A DNA stretch of 18,297 nt. It comes from AP-15 sp036008325 (GTDB taxonomy: Bacteria; Pseudomonadota; Alphaproteobacteria; ATCC43930; CGMCC-115725). Under the pieces are notes generated by a model. It was not told the DNA's origin. It did no database searches and saw only the letters and a list, made by a program, of their open reading frames with translations. Positions within the stretch are counted from its first letter, which is position 1. Every line of letters begins with the position of its first letter. Shown here one piece after another: positions 14,827-18,297 of this stretch. Position numbers and translations under genes: made by a program. The stretch is taken from assembly GCA_036008325.1 (NCBI GenBank), contig DASYNW010000042.1, forward strand, positions 1 through 18,297, given 5' to 3'.

Positions 14827-15189
14827 GTGCTTACTCCCGCTCGCGGCGGTCGCCGATAGGCTTGGCCAGTTCCTCGGGTCGCGACCCGTCCTGCTCATCA
14901 TCCGATTTGTCTCAATCTTGACGCAACCAAATTCGCTCGCGGCCACGCTTTTTGGGTGAAATCTTGCGGCAAAATACCTTGCGAGGGCGAGGATCACGGT
15001 GGGCCTGAGACGAGATTGAAAGCCCGTGGTCGAACACCAGCCGCCGCCTGGGCGCCGCCTTGCATGGCGGGCGAGCACCAGGCACTCGCCAACGTTCCGG
15101 GCGCGCTGCTACAAATAACTTCAGATCGAACCCGGTTCTCCGGCCTGGCATGCCCAGGCTCGGCGACCGGAACGGCGGGAGTGAGGACG
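14827..15189. other. Divergent intergenic region with a 14-base palindrome
   Basis: This 363-base gap separates the minus-strand lipoprotein and the plus-strand monooxygenase. It contains the perfect palindrome CGGGTCGCGACCCG at 14875-14888, 49 bases upstream of the lipoprotein start, and a small hairpin at 15143-15159 (GCCTGG / CCAGGC) close to the monooxygenase. An AT-rich patch near 15109-15122 is the most promoter-like stretch for the plus-strand gene, but no convincing -35/-10 pair is seen. I found no small gene with a good ribosome site here. Confidence 0.4.
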
Positions 15190-16410
15190 ATGGACACGAT
15201 GGCCGAAGCGACGCGCTTGCCGGCAGATGTCGACGCGCAACCGGTGGTGCGGGCCGCGGCCGCGCTGCAGCCGGCGCTGCGCCGCTATCGCGAGGAAATC
15301 GAGCGCGAGCAGCGGCTGCCGCCGGCGCTCGTCGAGGAGTTGCGCGATGCCGGGTTCTACCGCCTGGTGATCCCGCGCGCTCTCGGCGGATTGGAGGTGG
15401 ACCCGCTGACCTATCTGCGCGTCGTCGAGCTGTTGGCCGAGGGCTGTGGCTCGGTCGGCTGGAACCTCGCCAACAACAGTATCGGCCAGCTCGTGACCCT
15501 GGGGCTGCCGGACGACGGCGTCGACGAGGTCCATGGGCGCGGGCCGGCTACGATCGCCGGCACCGCGGTGCCGGGCGGCGGGGAAGCGGTGCCGGTCGAG
15601 GGCGGCTATCGCGTCAGCGGGCGCTGGCAATTCGGCAGCGGCTGCCAGGAGAGCACCTGGATGCTGGGGAGCTTTCAGATCCTCGATGGCGGCCAGCCGC
15701 GCCGGCGCCCGGACGGCGGCTCGCTCTACTGGCGTGGAGTGTTCCCGCGGGCGGAAGCGCAGATCATCGCCGGGAGCTGGGACGTGGCCGGGCTGCGCGG
15801 CACCGGCAGCTTCGACTGGACAGTCGAGGGCGTCTATCTGCCGGAGCGGCGCACGATGCCGCAAGTCGGGATCCCACTTGAAAACCAATGGGCGCGCTGG
15901 CCGGGGATTGCTTACGCCTTGCCGGTCCAGGCCTGGGTCGGCCCCCATCACAGCGCCGTAATCACCGGGATCGCGCGCGCCGGCATCGACGCGCTGATCG
16001 CGCTTGCCGGCGGCAAGACGCCGCGTGGGCGCACAGGCGCGCTGTTGTGCGAGAACCCGCAGGTCCAGGACGCCGTCGGACGGGCCGATGCGATCCTGAA
16101 CGCGGGCCGCGCTTACCGCACCGCGATGATCACCGAGTTGTGGAACATCGTCGCGTCGGGCAGGGACACCACCCTCGAGCAGCGGGCCCGCTGCCGGCTG
16201 GCCTCTACCTACGCCGCCGACAGCGCGCGCGAGGCGATGGACCTGGTGTACCGGCACGGCGGCAGCACCTCGTTCAAGCGCGAAAGCCGCCTCGCCGAGT
16301 GCTGGCGGGACCTGCACGTGGTCGGCCAGACGGTCACGATCGCGCCGGAATGGTACCCGATCGGCGGCCGGGTCTACCTCGGGATCGATCCGGGCCCGCG
16401 CCTGCGCTAG
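15190..16410 (+). CDS. Acyl-CoA-dehydrogenase-fold flavin monooxygenase (group D-like)
   Basis: This 406-residue protein of the acyl-CoA dehydrogenase superfamily is more like the two-component flavin monooxygenases (HsaA/DszC/HpaB-C2 type, Acyl-CoA_dh_2) than true dehydrogenases. The N-terminal helical domain includes LPPALVEELRDAGFYRLVIPRALGG (about 43-67). The middle barrel has YRVSGRWQFGSGC, SWDVAGLRGTGSFDW and VEGVYLPERR. The C-terminal helices include DAVGRADAILNAGRAY and end with VYRHGGSTSFKRESRLAECWRDLHV, where these monooxygenases carry a conserved Arg-Asp. The GSV in ...GCGSVGWNLANNS is also typical. ATG 15190 has GGGAG and GAGG upstream. No reductase partner gene is adjacent. The substrate is unknown and probably cyclic or aromatic. 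Confidence 0.85.
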   Translation: MDTMAEATRLPADVDAQPVVRAAAALQPALRRYREEIEREQRLPPALVEELRDAGFYRLVIPRALGGLEVDPLTYLRVVELLAEGCGSVGWNLANNSIGQLVTLGLPDDGVDEVHGRGPATIAGTAVPGGGEAVPVEGGYRVSGRWQFGSGCQESTWMLGSFQILDGGQPRRRPDGGSLYWRGVFPRAEAQIIAGSWDVAGLRGTGSFDWTVEGVYLPERRTMPQVGIPLENQWARWPGIAYALPVQAWVGPHHSAVITGIARAGIDALIALAGGKTPRGRTGALLCENPQVQDAVGRADAILNAGRAYRTAMITELWNIVASGRDTTLEQRARCRLASTYAADSAREAMDLVYRHGGSTSFKRESRLAECWRDLHVVGQTVTIAPEWYPIGGRVYLGIDPGPRLR

Positions 16411-16591
16411 CCGCAGCCCGCGATAGGGCGCAAACCTGATGCTTGCAGCCGCAGCCTCTCCGATCCGATCATCCCGGCGCGGCCAGGCGCAGACCGGACC
16501 CCCAGGTCAGCCATCGGCGCCGGCTCCCTGGGGCAGGCTTCGCCAGTGTGACGCCTCGCCTCGGCGCGACCGGTCAGAATGCGCCTGAGGG

Positions 16592-17365
16592 CTAAGATTT
16601 CAGATGCTTGTCGAAAAACGCCGTGGCGTCGCGCCATAATTCGGCGGCCGGGCCTTCGCGATAGCTCGGCCGGTAATCGGCGAGAAAGGCGTGGCCGGCG
16701 TTTTTATACACCTTGACCGTGACGTCCTTGCCGGCGGCGCGGGCGCGCTTGGCCAGTTCCTCGGACTGCGGCACCGAGGGGTTCTGATCTTCTTCGCCGA
16801 ACACCGCGAAAAGCGGGCAGCGCAGCCCGCCCACCAGGTCGAGGATCGGTGTCGGCCGCGACGGCGTGGCTTCGGCGTCGGGGGTGGCGCGATGGATGAA
16901 GCCGCCCCAGCAATCGACGGCGGCATCGATCTTGCTACTGCAGGCAAATAGGAGGGTCTGGCGCCCGCCCGAGCAGAAGCCGATCGCGCCGATCTTGCCG
17001 GTCGCGCCGGGCAAGGCGCGCAGATGGGCGGCGGCGGCTTCGAGATCCTGAACCGCCTCCTTATCCGACTTGCCGAACATGACCGGCATGACCGTGGCCA
17101 TATTGCCCGGATCGGACGGCCCGCCGGCGCGGGCATAGAGATCGGGCGCCAGCGCGTTGTAGCCGATATTGGCAAAGCGCCTGGCAATGTCGCGGATGTG
17201 CTCGACCAGCCCGAAGGCCTCGTGGATGACGACGATGCCGGGATTCTTCCCCGACTGACTCGGTCGGGCGAGGTAGCCCTTTATCGTGTCGCCGCCGCTG
17301 TTCAGCTCGATATTTTCGCTGCGCACACGGCTGGGATCGGTCACCGCACCCGGTATGTTCGCCAT
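16592..17365 (-). CDS. Dienelactone hydrolase family protein
   Basis: This is an alpha/beta hydrolase of the dienelactone hydrolase family (PF01738), whose founding member opens dienelactone to maleylacetate in chloroaromatic degradation. The 257-residue protein has the Cys-Asp-His triad: Cys131 in GFCSGG, Asp193 in FGEEDQNPS and His225 in NAGHAFL. IHEAFGL (Glu49) matches the Glu that activates the Cys in DLH. GxCxGG with Cys supports DLH over a serine esterase. ATG 17365 is fixed by an AAGGAGG ribosome site seven bases upstream; a TTG at 17380 lies within that site and is unlikely. It is convergent with the monooxygenase and divergent from the cupin gene. Confidence 0.93.
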   Translation of the reverse strand: MANIPGAVTDPSRVRSENIELNSGGDTIKGYLARPSQSGKNPGIVVIHEAFGLVEHIRDIARRFANIGYNALAPDLYARAGGPSDPGNMATVMPVMFGKSDKEAVQDLEAAAAHLRALPGATGKIGAIGFCSGGRQTLLFACSSKIDAAVDCWGGFIHRATPDAEATPSRPTPILDLVGGLRCPLFAVFGEEDQNPSVPQSEELAKRARAAGKDVTVKVYKNAGHAFLADYRPSYREGPAAELWRDATAFFDKHLKS

Positions 17366-17452
17366 TCGATCCTCCTTCAACGAGACCCGCAGGTTAACAC
17401 CAATCTTGGGGCAGGGTGAAGGCGGCCCTCGCTGCTCAGCGGTAGATGCTGC

Positions 17453-17458
17453 TATGAT
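17453..17458 (+). promoter_or_regulatory. Possible -10 box for the cupin gene
   Basis: TATGAT lies 30 bases upstream of the cupin ATG and would place a start site near 17465, giving a short leader containing the GGAGGAGG ribosome site. A matching -35 box at the right spacing is weak. It is in the 123-base divergent region shared with the dienelactone hydrolase gene. Confidence 0.35.
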
Positions 17459-17488
17459 GGCCCACTTTGTTCGGGAGGAGGTTCGAGC

Positions 17489-17938
17489 ATGACAATCGAG
17501 CAGACTGCGTTGAAGGAGAAGCCTGCCCAGGCACAGCCGTCAATGAAGCTGGCGGTGACGAGCGCGAAGACGCCGCAGTTCGTCAAGGGCCGGCGGGACT
17601 TCTTCAAATATCGCGACCTCGGCGTTACCAAGGCGACCGACGGGTGGATGCGGGCGCAGGTTACCTCTGCCCTCACCGGAATGACCCAGCCGACGGGCTG
17701 GCACTACCATGTGTGCGAGGGCCAGTTCGTCTACACGCTCAAGGGCTGGGTCGAGCTCGAATTCGAGGACGGAACGAATTGCCGGCTGGAGGCCGGTGAT
17801 TCTGTTTTCATTCCCGGCGGTATGCTCCATCAGGAGAACCGCACCTCGGACGATCTCGAGATCCTCGAAGTCTCGGTGCCCGCGGACATGGGGACTGTGG
17901 CGGTGGACCCGCCGGCAAAGCGGGCGAACGGCGGATAG
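17489..17938 (+). CDS. Cupin domain protein
   Basis: This is a 149-residue single-domain cupin. Motif 1 is WHYHVCEGQFVYTLKG with His72 and His74 as metal ligands; Gln79 sits where classical cupins have Glu. Motif 2 is GDSVFIPGGMLHQEN with His114. The strand EFEDGTNCRLEAGD joins them. The first 35 residues are polar and unlike the barrel. Cupins range from dioxygenases to sugar or regulatory binding proteins, so no reaction is assigned. GGAGGAGG stands upstream of ATG 17489. It is divergent from the dienelactone hydrolase gene, so a role in the same oxidative breakdown is possible but unproven. Confidence 0.85.
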   Translation: MTIEQTALKEKPAQAQPSMKLAVTSAKTPQFVKGRRDFFKYRDLGVTKATDGWMRAQVTSALTGMTQPTGWHYHVCEGQFVYTLKGWVELEFEDGTNCRLEAGDSVFIPGGMLHQENRTSDDLEILEVSVPADMGTVAVDPPAKRANGG

Positions 17939-17952
17939 CGTCCCCAAACCGC

Positions 17953-17980
17953 TTGCAGGAGGCCGCCGATCGCCTATCGT
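17953..17980 (+). promoter_or_regulatory. Possible tRNA-Gly promoter
   Basis: TTGCAG (17953-17958) and TATCGT (17975-17980) are separated by 16 bases and would start transcription near 17987, just before the tRNA at 17991. The match is three to four of six at each box. The pair overlaps a hairpin, so one of the two readings may be incidental. Confidence 0.35.
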
Positions 17981-17988
17981 CGGCGGCC
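17961..17988 (+). terminator. Hairpin between the cupin gene and the tRNA
   Basis: Nine-base arms GGCCGCCGA (17961-17969) and TCGGCGGCC (17980-17988) enclose a 10-base loop, 22 bases after the cupin stop and two bases before the tRNA. It could end the cupin transcript, but no T-run follows. It could also set off the tRNA for 5' processing if the two genes are transcribed together. Confidence 0.4.
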
Positions 17989-17990
17989 AG

Positions 17991-18064
17991 GCGGGTGTAG
18001 CTCAATGGCAGAGCAGGAGCTTCCCAAGCTTCTGACGAGGGTTCGATTCCCTTCACCCGCTCCA
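17991..18064 (+). tRNA. tRNA-Gly(CCC)
   Basis: The sequence folds as a cloverleaf: acceptor GCGGGTG pairs with CACCCGC, the D arm is GCTC...GAGC, the anticodon stem GGAGC/GCTTC holds the loop TTCCCAA with anticodon CCC, and the T arm is AGGGTTCGATTCCCT. The discriminator is T and CCA is encoded (18062-18064). It decodes GGG glycine codons. It ends six bases before the convergent amidohydrolase stop. No duplicated tRNA end or integrase is present, so it is not an occupied attachment site within this window. Confidence 0.97.
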
Positions 18065-18070
18065 ATGAAT

Positions 18071-18297
18071 TTACGTCGGCTTGACCGCGAGGAGCTTCTC
18101 CGCATTCCCTCCGAGTATCGCGATGCGCTCCTCATCGCTCAAACCCGGGGTGCCGAGAATGTGATCGACCGCCGTCGTGGTCCAGGGAAACGGGTAGTCC
18201 GTCCCCAAGACGACCTGGCTCGCGCCGACCTCGGCGATCAGGTGGCGCAATCCTTCCGGTGTGAAGACCATCGAATCGTAGTACAGCTGCCGCAGAT
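18071..18297 (-). CDS. Amidohydrolase 2 family protein, C-terminal part (partial)
   Basis: The frame is open to the window end and stops at TAA (complement of 18071-18073), so only about 75 C-terminal residues are seen and the start is outside. LRQLYYDSMVFTPEGLRHLI and VVLGTDYPFPW are the strand-8 region of ACMSD-like amidohydrolases (PF04909), with the Asp of GTDYP as the metal-coordinating or catalytic residue. NAEKLLAV is the usual closing helix. Family members hydrolyse or decarboxylate aromatic-derived acids. It is a different gene from the amidohydrolase near 11 kb and is convergent with the tRNA. Confidence 0.85.
   Translation of the reverse strand, partial: LRQLYYDSMVFTPEGLRHLIAEVGASQVVLGTDYPFPWTTTAVDHILGTPGLSDEERIAILGGNAEKLLAVKPT

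Noticed and set aside
14827..15078. N-terminal extension of the lipoprotein up to 15078
   Set aside because: The extra 84 codons lack any motif and would place the hydrophobic segment and LTAC lipobox in the middle of the protein; GTG 14826 has a properly spaced GGGAG.
17991..18297. tRNA-Gly as an attachment site of an integrated element
   Set aside because: No integrase, no repeated tRNA 3' end and no compositional change are seen next to it; only six bases separate it from an ordinary amidohydrolase gene.
1..18297. CRISPR array, toxin-antitoxin pair, phage or defence island
   Set aside because: No regularly spaced direct repeats, no small toxin-antitoxin gene pairs and no phage or nuclease/helicase domains were found among the supported genes.

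Overview
This is an 18.3 kb chromosomal piece of a high-GC Gram-negative bacterium, most likely an alphaproteobacterium (Rhodospirillales/Rhizobiales-like). The grounds are a complete minC-minD-minE operon, an alphaproteobacterial-style PyrF, a ChrR/RskA-type anti-sigma tail, GTG/TTG starts with GGAG-type ribosome sites, and two kinds of intergenic palindromic repeat of the sort scattered through alphaproteobacterial genomes. I see no phage, insertion sequence, CRISPR array or defence module.

Layout. Bases 1-1001 hold the end of an anti-sigma-factor-like gene and pyrF on the + strand. Convergent to them is a solitary hydantoinase B (hyuB, - strand). A small charged protein (+) follows, then a palindromic repeat and a 4HBT thioesterase (-). 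The division-site operon minCDE (+) occupies 3883-5894. An alpha/beta hydrolase and an HpaB-family flavin hydroxylase come next; the hydroxylase is cut by a single in-frame TAG. Bases 8243-9235 look degraded: they hold a headless sulfotransferase remnant (-) and a trace of a short-chain dehydrogenase C-terminus (+). From 13901 down to 9236 the - strand carries two luciferase-like (LLM) oxidoreductases, an amidohydrolase and an Ldh-type NAD(P) oxidoreductase. Upstream of these, also on -, is a DUF1906-type lipoprotein. The right end has an acyl-CoA-dehydrogenase-fold monooxygenase (+), a dienelactone hydrolase (-), a cupin (+), tRNA-Gly(CCC) (+) and the C-terminus of a second amidohydrolase (-).

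How the genes may work together. MinCDE is the standard FtsZ-positioning oscillator, with minD and minE translationally coupled. Most of the rest are catabolic enzymes: flavin monooxygenases of three types (HpaB, LLM, acyl-CoA-dehydrogenase fold), two metal-dependent amidohydrolases, a dienelactone hydrolase, an Ldh-type dehydrogenase, an esterase-like hydrolase, a thioesterase and a cupin. This suggests a soil or water organism able to oxidise and open diverse cyclic compounds, but no substrate can be named and no complete known pathway is present. The most notable observations are the clean nonsense codon in the HpaB-family gene, the decayed segment at 8.2-9.2 kb, a perfect hairpin ahead of the TTG-started minD, and a putative tRNA promoter lying inside a hairpin. 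I found nothing that I can defend as a new multi-gene system.
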